Positions 12,555-24,941 of a stretch of DNA of 64,000 nucleotides are shown here, one piece after another; the first letter of the stretch is position 1; each line of letters starts with the position of its first letter. This DNA comes from Panorpa germanica (lineage: Eukaryota; Arthropoda; Insecta; Mecoptera; Panorpidae), in the NCBI GenBank assembly GCA_963678705.1, contig OY783213.1, forward strand, positions 13,644,451-13,708,450, written 5' to 3'. The notes beneath the pieces are model-generated. The model had not been told where the DNA came from, searched no databases, and worked only from the letters and a program-made list of their open reading frames with translations. Made by a program: the position numbers and the translations under genes.

Positions 12555-12607
12555 ATACCGGTATAAATTTATTCCATATCCGGGAATCAAACCCGAACAT
12601 ACCTACA
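12555..12607 (-). mobile_element. SINE fragment (tRNA-related box)
   Basis: The segment atatccgggaatcaaacccg matches the reversed B-box region of the tRNA-derived SINE at 24463-24726 (tccggggatcgaacccg). The adjacent sequence is interrupted by the family A element that starts at 12608, which may have inserted into this SINE. Confidence 0.45.
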
Positions 12608-13169
12608 AATGGGCTTGTGTCCTATGTCTTAATTTCTATAAAAGTGTACTATATATTGATAAAGTGGGTTACTAGAACCTCAAATGTTCTTTGATAATTC
12701 TTTAATAACTCCTTATATGTTAAGAGATATTAACAATTAAAAAAGTCATTTTGTCTCTTTAATTATTAACAGGACTCTACGTTGTACACATTCCAAATGC
12801 ATGTAACATCACAACCGCTGCCAACTTATATATCAAAATATTATATATCAAATTTATATATCAAAATATCAAATACTATTTACAGCTATTTCAAAGAACA
12901 ATAACATTTCAATATTATATTTGCCGTAACAGGGTTAAATAAAATAAAAACTTATTATTCTTTGACTTGACTTGATTATTTGACTACCAACAGCTACAAA
13001 ACATTACCACAGCACTGACCTACTCAACAAATAACTGACTATATAGCTATATCTCCATCAACATTTAGATATTTAATAAAATAAACATGCCAATATACAC
13101 ATTTATTAACATCAATTTCAATCAACAATTGAAAAATCGACCACTAAAAAATGAGGACACAAGTCCATT
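12608..13169 (+). mobile_element. family A element, second end-to-end copy (562 bp)
   Basis: It starts AATGGGCTTGTGTCCT and ends aggacacaagtccatt, with one mismatch in the right terminal repeat. It is collinear with 8944-9582 except for an internal loss of about 70 bp near the right end (the segment with acgtcatacaaatatgg is missing). Confidence 0.85.
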
Positions 13170-14185
13170 TATAAGTTATTGTTGAATAAATATTTATTTA
13201 TAAAAATATCTAACTTTTGAAGATAAATAAATGGTAGTTATTCTGGAAAATGACAGCCGCAGCATACAACTAAATTATGAAAAGTATATTTCATAAAACA
13301 TACAACTTTTAAACTTAAGTATATCAAGAAAATATAATTATTTATTGGAGACGAATACAAATTAATGCAAATAATACTACTTCTCACTGTTGGTTATGAT
13401 GAAAATTAAATTACGTTTTTTAGATGTAACACCAAATTCAATTATATCCCGTAACAATTGACTACAAACCTTTGGCATACTTGTACTAAACCATTTTACA
13501 TCTTTCAAAGTTCGGGTTACGTGAAGTTTTGACAAAAGGCGACAACAATATAATCTGTTAATACAATTACATATTGTATACATATTTCATCGTATATTTA
13601 TCGTTTAGATTTTACATAAAACTTACATTTTACTTACATAATATAACCTAAGAAGTGTTATCTAAAAATATATGTAAAAATATTATGTTTCTAATATGCT
13701 ACATAAATGCGAATGTTACATAAATAATACGTATAATATTAATAGATTTTTTTGCGCAAAACTTATTTAGATACGCAGAGACAATTTAAAACGAGTTTTA
13801 AATCGAGCTTTAGAAAGATAGATAAGGAAGAAAAATTATACTTTATTAAGGTCCTTGTAAAACTTTTTACAATTTCATACTATTAACGCAGTTTTGATTC
13901 TTGAATAACATGAAAAAAATAGAAGTCTGCCTAAAAGCCTCAGTAACTTCTGCTTTAGTCTTTATAGCAAAATTTGAGTGATTAGAATTAGATAATTTTT
14001 AACAATAACCTAAAAATATACACATTTCTTTGTTGCAAAATAATTCAAAACTTTATATTTAACGAATTTATTAGCACATTTTAGTTTCATAAAATTACAG
14101 TCGCTATACCGGATTAGGAATGAGTCTAACTGCTCAGGTAAGTGGTATTATGTCGATATAATAATGCAAGTACTGAAGATATCCT
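13170..14185. other. intergenic, 3' of serpin 1
   Basis: No further serpin reactive-loop exon was seen here, which argues against alternatively spliced C-termini downstream. A polyadenylation signal for the minus strand (AATAAA, plus 14065-14072 region) lies about 120 bp beyond the serpin stop. The rest is AT-rich. Confidence 0.4.
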
Positions 14186-16601
14186 TTAAATAGTAGGGTT
14201 GTTAATCCTACTCATAAATACTGGCAGATAATTAGTTTTGTCAACAATAATGGCAAGGAATGGCTGATTAGCTTCGAATCTGAAATCATCATAATATGAT
14301 CCTAAGCTCAATGTGTTAACCACAACTGCGGAGGCAGCTGCAGCACGAGTTCCTTCTTCATCAACAGTTATTTCAGCTCTATGCACTACATCGGACACGA
14401 CCAAGCTTCCAGGAGGATCTAACATTGCTTCTAAATGAGCATTGTAATTGAAGATATCGTTAACTCCAAGCTGTAAATTCAAACATTTTGTGATTATTGG
14501 GTTCTTATTGGGTGCTGAATGAAATGATTTTTAGGTTTCTTACCGCTTTCAACGGCTCAATCAGTGAAGCGGCTGTGCTCAGCTTGAATCTAGGGATTTG
14601 TACAACAGCGTTCTTAACATTCCTAATGGTCAACATTCTGTGGATATCTGCACCTGTCATTCTTTGCAGTAGTCCTTCAAGATTGTGTCGCTCCGTTGGC
14701 ATGATGAAGAGCATCGAAAATTCATCTCCCTGTGTGACAGAATAATTAATACTTGTTCTGAAATCCACTGTGATCAATACCGGATTAAATTGACCAGGAA
14801 TGTATTCATTATTTCTTAAAATAAATTGTACTTAAATGTAATACGTTTCCTTTTTTAAACTTGTGAAAAGCTAGAGCACTAGCGAAGAAAGACAACACTC
14901 AATAATACAAATACACAATGCATAAATATTAACTTAATATGTAATATTCAGAAAATGTAATATTCATCAGAAAATGTAAATTTATGTTGAAAGATATTTT
15001 TATGTTACGTAAAGTTACATTTTATGAACGTAATAAATTTATTTAGTGTTCTCTCAAAGAAGAATTTATTTAGTGTTCTCTATAATCAAAAATTGAATTG
15101 TATTAAAAACATATAAATAAATAAATAATCCTACATCGAAGTGTTTTTCAATCCACCTGGCTCCCAGCGTAATATCTTCTCCTACATTGTGTTTTTCTGA
15201 TTGATACATAAATTCTGCAGGGACATCATATCCGGATTGTAGACTGAATGGTCTGGTAGTAGTTCTATTTGGTGTGAACTTTGATTGCCACACTCCTTTG
15301 AAATATAACGCGTTAATCAAAACCATTTGAAGTGCTTCGTAATTTCCACCTAAAAAATAAATTCATATTTGAAATTACCAAGTATATGCCAGGTAAATGG
15401 GACTCCACATAGAACATACGGCGGAACTTAAACCTATGTACAACAGAACGATCTACGAAGTATTTTATTTCTTTCAACACAATTGTGTATTGGTAAATAT
15501 TAAATTAGAAGTTTGCACAGAAAAAGTGGCCATTGCCACAGTCAATTGTAATAAAAGATTTCAACAAAAAAATTGATCGGGAAGATTGTTTTCAAGAAAA
15601 TCAATCTTAAGCCACTCGAATAAACCGAATACTGTTCACAACCCCATTAAGAATATTACCTGCGCTGATTAAATCCCTGATTTTGCCATGAGTGGCTTCT
15701 GAGACCCATTGATTAATTATATCTGATGTTTCTTTGGAATCCTTGAAATCAATGGGTAGCACTTGTGCGTTAAAAATTTCGTTCGCTATAGATTTAAATT
15801 TGGTATTTAGATTTATATTGCTTTTCACAAATATGGCATTAGCGTTTTCGAAAGATGACTTTGACTTAAGATATGTCAAACTGTCGATCGCATTTCTAAA
15901 TCCAATTCGTGAGTTTTCTGGTTTTAGGCCCAATGCGGTAGTTATTTGTTCCTCGGTTGACTGTGCGGCAGCTTGTTGAAGTAGTGATAAGAGTGTGGCA
16001 ACACTGAATGGAGACAACACTGTGTTTATATCAGGATTTCGCGATACCGCCTGCAATTATAAAAATAGGGTAAGTTCAGGTTTATTTAGACCATAAATTA
16101 GAAAAATATCATACAAATTCTATCTTTATAAACTTATTTAAGATGAGGTGATAGTTGTGAATGACCTCAAGTAGACTAATTGTTTCAATAAGTTACTAAA
16201 TATGAGCATTACCTCACTAAATCATAATACCTTAGAAACTTTGTCAAAATACTTGTACTATTGGTTATTTCTGATATTTATTTTTGTTTCCATGTGTCAC
16301 ATTATTTTTCTTTATATGGTTTAGAGCAAAGCAAAATCTTTAGAGAAGTTCATTTTGTGGTTTGCTTGTTACACGCATGGACAGATACGTCAGAACACAT
16401 TATTCTCAGATCTTACCTTTAACAAGTTCAGTGAGAATGTTCCAATCTGCTTCGCAAAATATGTTTTCTCTTCTGGTAGAGTGTATACTTTAGGCGAAGT
16501 ATTTCCATTCTGTTGCTTATTTTGTGCAAATTGAGACGCACCTACATTTGAATTGATCTGAGCGAACACGCCTGATAAAACTACGGCTTGTAAACAAAAC
16601 A
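14186..16601 (-). CDS. serpin 1: secreted, inhibitory-type serine protease inhibitor (first coding exon not found)
   Basis: Five exons join in frame: 16601-16417, 16050-15660, 15349-15135, 14729-14544 and 14470-14186 (1262 nt, about 420 codons). The first one found opens with two bases of a split codon and the rest of a signal peptide (LQAVVLSGVFAQ), so a short upstream exon with the start codon is missing. Serpin landmarks are TVLSPFSVATLLSLL, INQWVSEATHGKI (helix F), VLINALYFKGVW, EFSMLFIMP and, near the C-terminus, FEANQPFLAIIV. The hinge EEGTRAAAAS matches the short-side-chain pattern of inhibitory serpins. Counting from it places P1-P1' at about Leu-Ser, but the loop is a few residues longer than in alpha-1-antitrypsin, so this is uncertain. 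Likely target: a chymotrypsin- or elastase-like protease in haemolymph (inference). Confidence 0.93.
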
Positions 16602-16859
16602 CTGAAATTTAAAATGTTTATATTAATAAGGAACATTTAAATAATGCTAAAGCGACATCTAAAAGAATTTTTGTGAATCACGAAATTTTTGGTGTTTGTC
16701 AATGAAATTTCATCAACTTGAAAAATATGTTCATTTTCAAAGCTCTATAGCATTCTTGATATGGGTTTTAAGAAAAAGTTGTAAATGAACAATTTGTTGA
16801 AAATTTTGTCCTCTTTAATATTTATAATAACTACCAAAATCTTAGAACTAACCATTGCT

Positions 16860-17460
16860 GAAATATTTGAAAAAGAAAGAATATTAAATTAATTATCGTT
16901 TGCAAAGGAAGCAATAAATTTGGAAATTGAGATGAAAGTGAAATTACCTTCATATGAAATTTTTAATATAATCGAAAAATTAAACTTCAATTTGAGAAAC
17001 CAAGATTTCATTAACAAAAGTCAGTTAAAAGGAAGAGATTATTATATGTTACATCCAAATTTAAGTAAGAAAAGATGGTTCAGAAATGAGTCCCTCAATT
17101 TTATATCAACTATAATCAGAATCAAAAGTAATCATTGTAAAACTCCAGCTCATCTGTACAAAATTAATATTAAATCCGACGATAGATGTCATTGTGGTGA
17201 AGAAGGAACTTTAGATCATATTATATTTAAATGCGTAAATTATAGTTTACAAAGATTAAAATTCAATAGCGAAATATTAGATGTGGTTAAAACTTTTCCT
17301 GTTAATACTAAATTTTTGTTAAGTGATTCAAAATTAATTAGTGAATTATTGAAATATTTAGAAATTTGTAAAATAGAATTATAAAATGTGAAATATGTAA
17401 AAAAAATGTTGGATGGTAGCTATGACGAATAAAAGTCAAGGCAAATAAATAAATGAATTT
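16860..17460 (+). mobile_element. LINE 3' end (I/Jockey-type ORF2 C-terminus with tail)
   Basis: The frame 16920-17384 encodes about 154 residues. They include LSKKRWFRNESLNFISTIIR, the phrase CKTPAHLYKINIKSDDRCHC, then CGEEGTLDHIIFKC, a CxC-x8-H-x4-C knuckle usual after the RNase H/RT region of I- and Jockey-type elements. The frame ends about 75 bp before a short A-rich tail (ggcaaataaataaatgaa), so this is a true 3' end with 5' truncation. The open frame with no stops suggests a fairly recent insertion. It lies directly upstream of the first exon found for serpin 1, on the opposite strand. Confidence 0.8.
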
Positions 17461-18672
17461 TAAAAAAATAATAATTGTCCTGTAGTGTTTTTCTTGCATG
17501 GCTTTCTGTTTTCGAATTATAAAATTTGGTTTTTCAGTACTGACATGAATATTGTATATAAAAGTAAAAAAGAAATTTCTACAACCAGACCATTTTCACA
17601 GAATTTTTGTTGAATTCAGATACTGTGCTATAAGGAAACTTTTACAAACAAGTAGCATTTGAGATATGTCGTTAAACTACGTCATAAGTATGTCTGTCTG
17701 CATAAAAACAAATCGCGTAAAAACCAGAATAAATTCCCCGCGCGTCATAAGATTTAAATACAAAATAAGTAAGTATGCAATTAATTGAAGTATACTCAGC
17801 GAAGAGAATTTCTGCAATTACTATGTCAATATTTCACTGGTTATCTATATATGCATGAGAATGACTGTGCTGAAATATAACCATTGATATTTCCTGTATA
17901 AAACACATAGACTATATTGGTTAGACCAAAATCTAGATACAATTGATTTTGAGAGGGAACTAAAAAGAACCTGGTGGCATTGTTCATTAAATATATTATA
18001 TTTTCATATTAGCTCAAAATCTTGGTGTCACGTTCAAAAATATTTATTAATCAAATGTTATAACAATAATTAAATTTTAATTGACCCAGATGTTGTCTTT
18101 AATGGTTTAATTACCCTTTATTCTCAGTAAATCTACAGATTTGTTTTTTATAAAAATAAAACTGGTCTAACTACTCGTGAAATCACTTGACGCCACTGGT
18201 TTAGCTTCTAATCGAAAAAATATATTTTCATGTAAACAATAAGTTTGACAGAAATTGAAAACTTTTGTTTATAAAACACACAACAAGTTGCTTCGAAGCT
18301 GACCATAAAATATATGTGTATAACATGTTGCCTAACACCTCAGGCACATTGTCTTGAACAACTTTATTTTGAATATTTGTTTTTTGGGTAATGTAAACTA
18401 TAATTCGAACTTTCAAGACTTGATCGCAGCCAATCATTAAAACCACTCTACCATTCAAATATTCAACCAAGACTTTAATAACCATTGACCATACCACAGC
18501 ACCTTGTCGAGCATCTTGTTTTGTCCAAGGCCTTCCACAAATTGTTGTTTTTAATAACATACTGGATTCAACTCATATGAAATTAATATATAAAATATTC
18601 TACTAAGGAATGAAAAATAAAATATGTAAGAATTGCAATAAATACAAATATAAAAACATGTTGTATTTCCCA
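17461..18672. other. gene-free stretch
   Basis: No exon-like frame stands out. The open frame at 18228-18560 on the minus strand has no recognisable domain and low-complexity composition. Confidence 0.4.
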
Positions 18673-18960
18673 AATCGGCTTGTGTCCTCATTTTTTAGTG
18701 GTCGATTTTTCAATTGTTCATTGAAATTGATGTTAATAAATGTGTATTGGCGTGTCTATTTTATTAAATATCTAAATGTTGACGGAGATATAGCAATTAA
18801 AAGTTTGAATTGTAGTTTTAGCGCTAGAAATGGTCGGCCATGTTTGTATGACGTGAAATGTATTTTAACGTCAGTTATTTGTTGAGTAGGTCAGTGCTGT
18901 GGTAATGTTCTGTAGCTGTTGGTAGTCAAATAATCAAGTCAAATCAAAGAATAATAAGTA
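18673..18960 (-). mobile_element. family A element, half copy (right half, reversed)
   Basis: It starts aatcggcttgtgtcctcatt and continues collinear with the reverse of 9582-9295 (caattgttcattgaaattga, cagtgctgtggtaatgtt, caaagaataataagt), then ends abruptly. The left half is missing. Confidence 0.8.
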
Positions 18961-21926
18961 TGTATGTATAAAATAATTAATACACTAAAAAGAAAAGATA
19001 ACAAAACCCGGGCACGCTTCGCAGTGACTCAGTCTGAAATAAGAAAAAGTAAATAAAAGACAGACAACAATCAACTGGAAAGAAATAAATTTGATTTTCG
19101 AAAAGACGCGCGTATTCAAATGCAACCTTCAAACTTTAATTCAATCGACCGACTAATTTTCATATTTTGCAAGCGCAAACATACGCAGGCTGAATTCTAC
19201 GCATTTATAATTGAACTATATGATAGTTTTGTATTCTAATGCATTTTCTACTCGTTGGTCACAAAACGTTGTATTTTAGGTTATGTTAGAGAAACATTAA
19301 AAACACACAACTTTGTTATGTTAAATTAATTTAGAAATCGCTTATCTTTTAAACCACAAATTATCTAATAGCAATTTATTTTCAGCGAATATTGGAGTGC
19401 GAATATACTGCATTGTCCTCCAGCGTGTAAAATTTGAGCTTAAAATAATAACTACAGTAGAAAAAAGAGATTTTTGGTTTTTGCTACACCATAACCTAAA
19501 ATAAGTTTATGAGTTTTGTGAGCATATATTCAATTGAGTATTGACAACAACAACCAAACCCAGAAAACATGGCTCTGACTCGAAGACACAGTTGTCTGAC
19601 ATTTAGCATCAACGCTCTTGGCCACACATGATACTTAACATATTACTTTTTTAATTTAGAAAGCTTAAACCTTGAAAAATTCTAAAACAACACGTAAAAC
19701 TAAAATTAAAAGAAAACAAGTACAGCATGTTGCTATATGATATACAATTTAAATTAAAAATAGAACTAAAACTGCGAATGTGAGTGATACGTTACATTCT
19801 CTCAATAATAATTAAAGCAAGATTGTTAACAAACACAAACCTATGAATTTACAGATGCTTTTAAACGTGATAAGACATTTTTGTAATACCTACAAGAGAA
19901 ATTGTCATCTACATTTAATATTATCACTTTTGTAAAGTAGGAGGCACTGTTCGGGTTTTAATTATAATACGCCGTAGGGCCACTTTGACACAGTTTGGAA
20001 ATATAAATAAAACTTGTAAATTGCTAACAGATAATGAAATTTCTATAGGTGTACATATAATTGTATATATATATAGTCTTTAGTTAAATTAAATGTCATA
20101 GTTATTACCACGGGCGTAGTTAAGTGGGGACAGCTAAATGGTTGAATATATCTTTGTCTTAATAACATATATTATATCTTGCCTGTGAACTCCAAGCACT
20201 AAGCCATGTAAAGGGACTCTGGGATAATCATTTCTTTGGTTTCACGGAAAATTTAATTGTATCCAGTTGCAATTCATTTTCTTTTTAGTCTCACATCAAA
20301 TTGTATTGTATTCCATCAAAATTAATATGACTTGATTTAAAATGACCGTTCTTGTTGAAAGACTCTATATTTACTTGGGAAATACCCATCGTACGTCACT
20401 GGCAAAATAAAGATCTTAAAATGTCATTACCATGAACAAAACTTGAAAAACATGTTTCGCATAACCAATCAACCTGATAGTGACAGTCGATTAATAACTA
20501 TAAATGACCTGACAGCTATAACGATGAAGCTGAATATTTAAATGACGATTTTGTTGTCAAATGTTTCTGCAAGTTTGCTCTAAGATTAAAACAAGTTTAT
20601 ACTTGTCTCACGTTAAGAAATTACCTGTTGTTATCCACATATTCGAGCTGATATTTTTAACAGTTTAGTTTTAATATTTAATTCACTTATATCAAACTTC
20701 ACTCATATTATTTTAGCTAAAATATTATTACAACTGTATGTATTCTTTCACGTTTACATATAAGAATATTTTAAATTATAAATCAGTTCGTTTCACCGTG
20801 CCGTGTCGGTCTGTGCCTCAAATGCACTGTGCAAGTCTTTGGAATAACATGCTACAACAAGAACAAAGGGAAGGGGGAATTATCTGAAACATCACATAAT
20901 CACAATGAAATAAATATAATTAGTTGAGTCTTCTATATGAGTACAAAGTACAAATGTGTGCGTGTACTAGAACAACGTTAAACAACAAAATTTAAAAACT
21001 TTAAAATTATTAATACAATGAATTGAATTAAAGGTTAATAATATAATGACATTTTTATTATTTTAAATATTCAAAAATTAGAGGAGTTATAGCTATATCA
21101 AATTCGAAATCAATTTTGTCGCTTGTCTTAGCTGCTTGGTTCACAAGTTCATTACTATGGCAAATGTGAGAAAGATCTGTTATTAACCCGTTTGTTTATA
21201 ACAGCTCAAACATATAAGTATCAGGCTAAAATAATTCTACATCAAAATGTATTAATATTTTGCATACTTATGTTAACAAAAAGTACGTTGTCTTTTAATT
21301 TTATTTTTAACATTTCAATTGATAAATTTGTAGTTACTAAAAAATTAAAGCTATATTTTCCCGGAGAAGAAAGAAAGAGGTAAAGTAGAACCTTGTGAAT
21401 GTAGAATGTTATCATCTAAATTTCATCACGAGAAACAGTCAACGCATTTGATTCACACTTAGTTTTCATTTCCTTTTAAACTGCACTATTAATGGCTACT
21501 TGCAAAATTCAATATATGAATGTTACCTTACATTGTTTAATATAAAACGGTCCTTTTTTATCCTTATCCTTAAAAAGAGCTGCTTATGGTTTTATAATCC
21601 TTGAAAACATGTTCTTCGTTGAATACGTTGTACATTAAGTAAAATAGTTTACATTTAAAATTTAGCTGTCTTTTTGTATGTTAGGTAAACTGAGTTTAGC
21701 GGATAATTCTCCTGCATTCGCTCGGCTAGTCTTGGTCACCACCACATTGGTTTCCGTAGGACATGGAATTCCCAGGTTGGACGTATTTAGTTGTACATTC
21801 TAGTTGTTGTGTTTATTTCCATGTAACGTCATTTATTCTTCGCTTTGTATATTTTTTATATTAATAACTTTGTGTAAACATCCTTAAATATCGATTTATG
21901 GAAATGTCGTTATTCGATTGCAATAT
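18961..21926. other. gene-free stretch with a SINE scrap
   Basis: The segment 19550-19633 matches the tRNA-related end of the SINE at 24463-24726 in reverse orientation (accaaacccagaaaacatgg, gacacagttgtctgacattt, catcaacgctcttggccaca). Near 19008 is cccgggcacgcttcgcag, a repeat-like GC-rich motif without a partner here. No gene was seen. Confidence 0.4.
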
Positions 21927-22716
21927 ACAGGGTGTCCCAAAATTCAACGAAAAGCCGGCAGCAGAAGGTGGTCCTGCTCATGACTACACAAGAAAAAAAG
22001 AAAAAAAGTTTTTATCTCATTTTTTAAAAAGAAATTTTTTTTTTCGAAAATCGAAACACCTTAAGATGTTTTTAACTATTATGACCACAATTTTTCAAAT
22101 ATTTCTGATTTTTTTTTTGTATCGGCAACCTAAATAGCACTGCTATCCACCACAACCATTAAAACTCCCAGAATGCTAGTAGTTTTTGCAACAACAATTT
22201 ATGAAATTTGGTTCTTGTTTAGAAATAGTACGCATAATTTTTTTTTATTGCTAGTTTTCCTGGAGTATTATACGATTTTGGAATCCTGGCATTTTGGAAT
22301 TTTGGAATTTTGCGCTAACTTTTAAAAAAACTTGCCATAGTAGTGTTCATACTTTTTTTTACACCACGATGAGTTAAAGTTGACTGAAAGTAAAAATCTT
22401 TAAAAAATTTAGGGAAAAAAATAATTTCGATTAAATTTTGTGTAAAAACTACTAGCATTCTGGGAGTTTTAATGGTTGTGGTGAATAGCAGTGCTATTTA
22501 GGTTGCCGATACAAAAAAAAATTCAGAAATATTTGAAAAATTGTGGTCATGGTAGTTAAAAACATCTTAAGGTGTTTCAATTTTCGAAAAAAAAAAATTT
22601 TTTTTTCTAATTCCTAAACAAAATGAGATAAATTTTTTTTTTCTTTTTTTCTTGTGTAGTCATGAGCAGGACCACCTTCTGGTGCCGGCTTATCGTTGAA
22701 TTTTGGGACACCCTGT
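21927..22716. mobile_element. 790-bp fold-back (long inverted repeat) element
   Basis: It begins ACAGGGTGTCCCAAAATTC and ends with the exact complement, flanked by TA-rich sequence. The arms, about 21927-22192 and 22444-22716, are inverted copies of each other nearly throughout (shared landmarks: gtggtcctgctcatgactac, catcttaaggtgtttc, ggttgccgatac, attctgggagttttaatggt). The loop is about 250 bp and contains a short gcattttggaattttgg repeat. The element has no coding capacity. Ends of the form tacagggtgtcccaaaatt are widespread in insect Tc1/mariner-like MITEs (general knowledge). Confidence 0.9.
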
Positions 22717-22720
22717 ATAT

Positions 22721-22932
22721 ATAGTCCAAATCACGAGAGTTTGGCAGCGACTTATACTTAAAAGAGGTTATAAGAGCGGTATAAATCTATAATACGATAA
22801 TGAATTTTATCTTAGTCGTTTCTATATACATTATAGAAAAATAAGTGAGTCAGTCCCTTTTAATTATATCGGAACCTTATACCCCCTTGTTTTAAGTATG
22901 AGTCGCCGCCGAACTCTCGTAATTTGAACTAT
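22721..22932. mobile_element. MITE family E, copy 1 (212 bp)
   Basis: The left end, atagtccaaatcacgagagt, and the right end, actctcgtaatttgaactat, are inverted repeats. They extend inward for about 40 bp (gcgacttatacttaaaa / ttttaagtatgagtcgcc). The element sits only 4 bp from the end of the fold-back element, within tatata, and a second copy lies at 25308-25520. A TA or TATA target duplication is likely. No coding capacity. Confidence 0.85.
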
Positions 22933-23012
22933 ATATTACTTTTTAATGATACATACCTCCATAGCTTGAGAGATTTATAAAGTAATTTTTATAAAGAGAA
23001 ATAGAGAAAATA

Positions 23013-23178
23013 AATCCCTTTAATAATTAAAGAGACAAAATGACTTTTTTAATCGTTAATATCTCCTGAAATATAAGGAGTTATTAAAACATAATTGAAC
23101 ATTTGAGGTTCTAGTAACCCACTTTATCAATATAAAGTACACTTTTACAGAAATTAAGACGTAGGACACAAGCCCATT
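23013..23178 (-). mobile_element. family A element, left-end fragment (reversed)
   Basis: It is collinear with the reverse of 8944-9110 (taattaaagagacaaaatga, aacatttgaggttctagtaa, ttaagacgtaggacacaagc) and ends at the family terminus gcccatt. Only the first ~165 bp of the element are present. Confidence 0.8.
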
Positions 23179-24140
23179 TGTTTGTTTGTTTGTTGACTAT
23201 AATTATACGTTGGTATATTTAAAATATCTAGTACTGGACACGATCTATATTTTTAATTAAACTATAATCAATATTTAAATTAATTGTCTTGTTTATTAAT
23301 ATTTTTTGTTTATACTGACTACATTTAAGTTTTTTATCAGCTAAATATGTAATTACATGCAATAATTTTTACGAATTAATTTTCATGTGTTGTCTGCCGG
23401 GTCTGGAATCTTGGACTATAATTAGGTTTACTTTTCACTATCAAGATATATCAAGTATAACTTTTTTTTATTAATTAATAACCAAACCAAATAATTGTTT
23501 CTTTAGCTGATTACTTTGATTTTAAGTAAACTCTAATAAATAATTAACTCACAATTGTTCACAAAAGTTGGATTTAAGTAAATTTAATTACATAAATTTA
23601 TTAGATTAACATTTCATTCTGCGAACACACTTAAAGCAGGATTGTCTAATTATCTATTCTCTGATTTGTCTTCCAGATATTTGTACTTCGGAATACGAGG
23701 TGGAGCTATGTAATATTTTTAATAAAACTCGTCTGTTGTTTACATAATTTATCTGAGATATTCGCATGCATGAAATTCGCAAGATGTCTAGATGTTTATA
23801 GTTTAAAATTATGACAACAATGCTGCCAACACAAGGTAATAAAAATATAATAAAGACAGTTTCAATTTAAACGAATAGGTTTTGGCCTTAGAACAAATCG
23901 CAGCATGCGGTATTGATTTCGTTGGAATTAGAGCCGAATTTGATCTTTAGGATGCGCTAAAGGGGAGAAAGTTCATGGTGTCTCTCACCCTCTATAGATA
24001 TTAATGACTTAAGTCAACATAACTAAAGTAACCGCTTTCAAACTACGACTGACTTCACTCATTAATACAAATAAAGGAAGAGGGCACCCTAGCCTCAGCT
24101 TTAATTAAATCAGACCTAATCTTGATGCAATCAAATATCT
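23179..24140. other. gene-free stretch
   Basis: AT-rich, no exon-like frame or known repeat seen. Confidence 0.4.
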
Positions 24141-24365
24141 TTACCAACTTTTATAATTAGACCCTTCACCACAAATTGCAATACTATCTGATTTATATAG
24201 AGGAGACCACACGGATGCGGATGCCCTTATAGTCTTTCCAAATGTCCTCCTTTTGAGAGATAGATCGATGTTTTGTCCTTTCAATTGAAGCAAATTATGT
24301 ATCCTTTGTACTTTTTTATTAACTTGTTTCGTTTTCTTTTGTTTGCGCATTTTTCTCATATTCAA
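24141..24365 (-). other. open frame of unknown nature, 74 codons
   Basis: A minus-strand frame ends in SIAICGEGSNYKSW and a stop. Its composition is less AT-biased than the flanks, and it carries a basic stretch (MRKMRKQKKTKQ). I recognise no domain. It may be a decayed transposon or pseudogene piece. A second unassigned minus-strand frame lies at 24942-25127, on the other side of the SINE. Confidence 0.15.
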
Positions 24366-24462
24366 AAAATTGTAATGCCCATAAATTGGGCCATTCTACC
24401 ATCTTAATAAGATTCTGGGCGTTGCAGTTAACGCCCCACTCATACTATTTTCAAAATATTTG

Positions 24463-24726
24463 TTTATTTAATTTATTTAACGTCGGCCTATTTCCGATGC
24501 TGAGTCCTATCACCGACGACCTCCTTCAATGTTGGCAGTATTTATGGTGTCGTGGCCTCATATATGTGGGCTACACCACTGCCTAATAACTGTATGATTA
24601 TGTATGACCATAATCAATATAAGTTCATAATAACCAAACCCAGAAAATATATATCTGGTCCGGGGATCGAACCCGAAGACACAGCAGTCGGCGTCAAGCA
24701 TCAATGCTCTCGCCCACTGTGTCGTC
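24463..24726 (-). mobile_element. tRNA-derived SINE, complete, with 12-bp target-site duplication
   Basis: Read on the minus strand, the element starts with a tRNA-like head. This has an A-box-like gtgggcgagagcattg and a B box ggttcgatccc (plus 24662-24674). A unique body follows (ctgggtttggtta, cataatcatacagtta). It ends with a conserved hairpin-like tail, tcggtgataggactcagcat and gaaataggccgacg, and an (aaat)-type 3' run. The flanks carry a 12-bp direct repeat, tcaaaatatttg, at 24451-24462 and 24727-24738. This proves insertion by target-primed reverse transcription. Further copies or scraps lie near 12555, 19550, 34436 and 49395. Confidence 0.9.
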
Positions 24727-24941
24727 TCAAAATATTTGGACAAAGTAAAAGCTGATAAATTATTCGTGAATGTGTCCGGAAATCATAACCTTAAAATATA
24801 TTACAGAAAGAAACGAATATAAAAAAGAACTTTGTTTTTTGATTTTGTATTCTTTTGATTTTTATGGATAAATTTTTGTCTCGTTTTTGGTCTAACTAAG
24901 CAAAATTAGCTAACTGTGGTCGGTCTTGAATAAAAGCAGAA

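Noticed and set aside
24656-24720. tRNA gene suggested by a B-box-like sequence
   Set aside because: It is the head of a SINE with a target duplication, and no cloverleaf with acceptor stem can be drawn.
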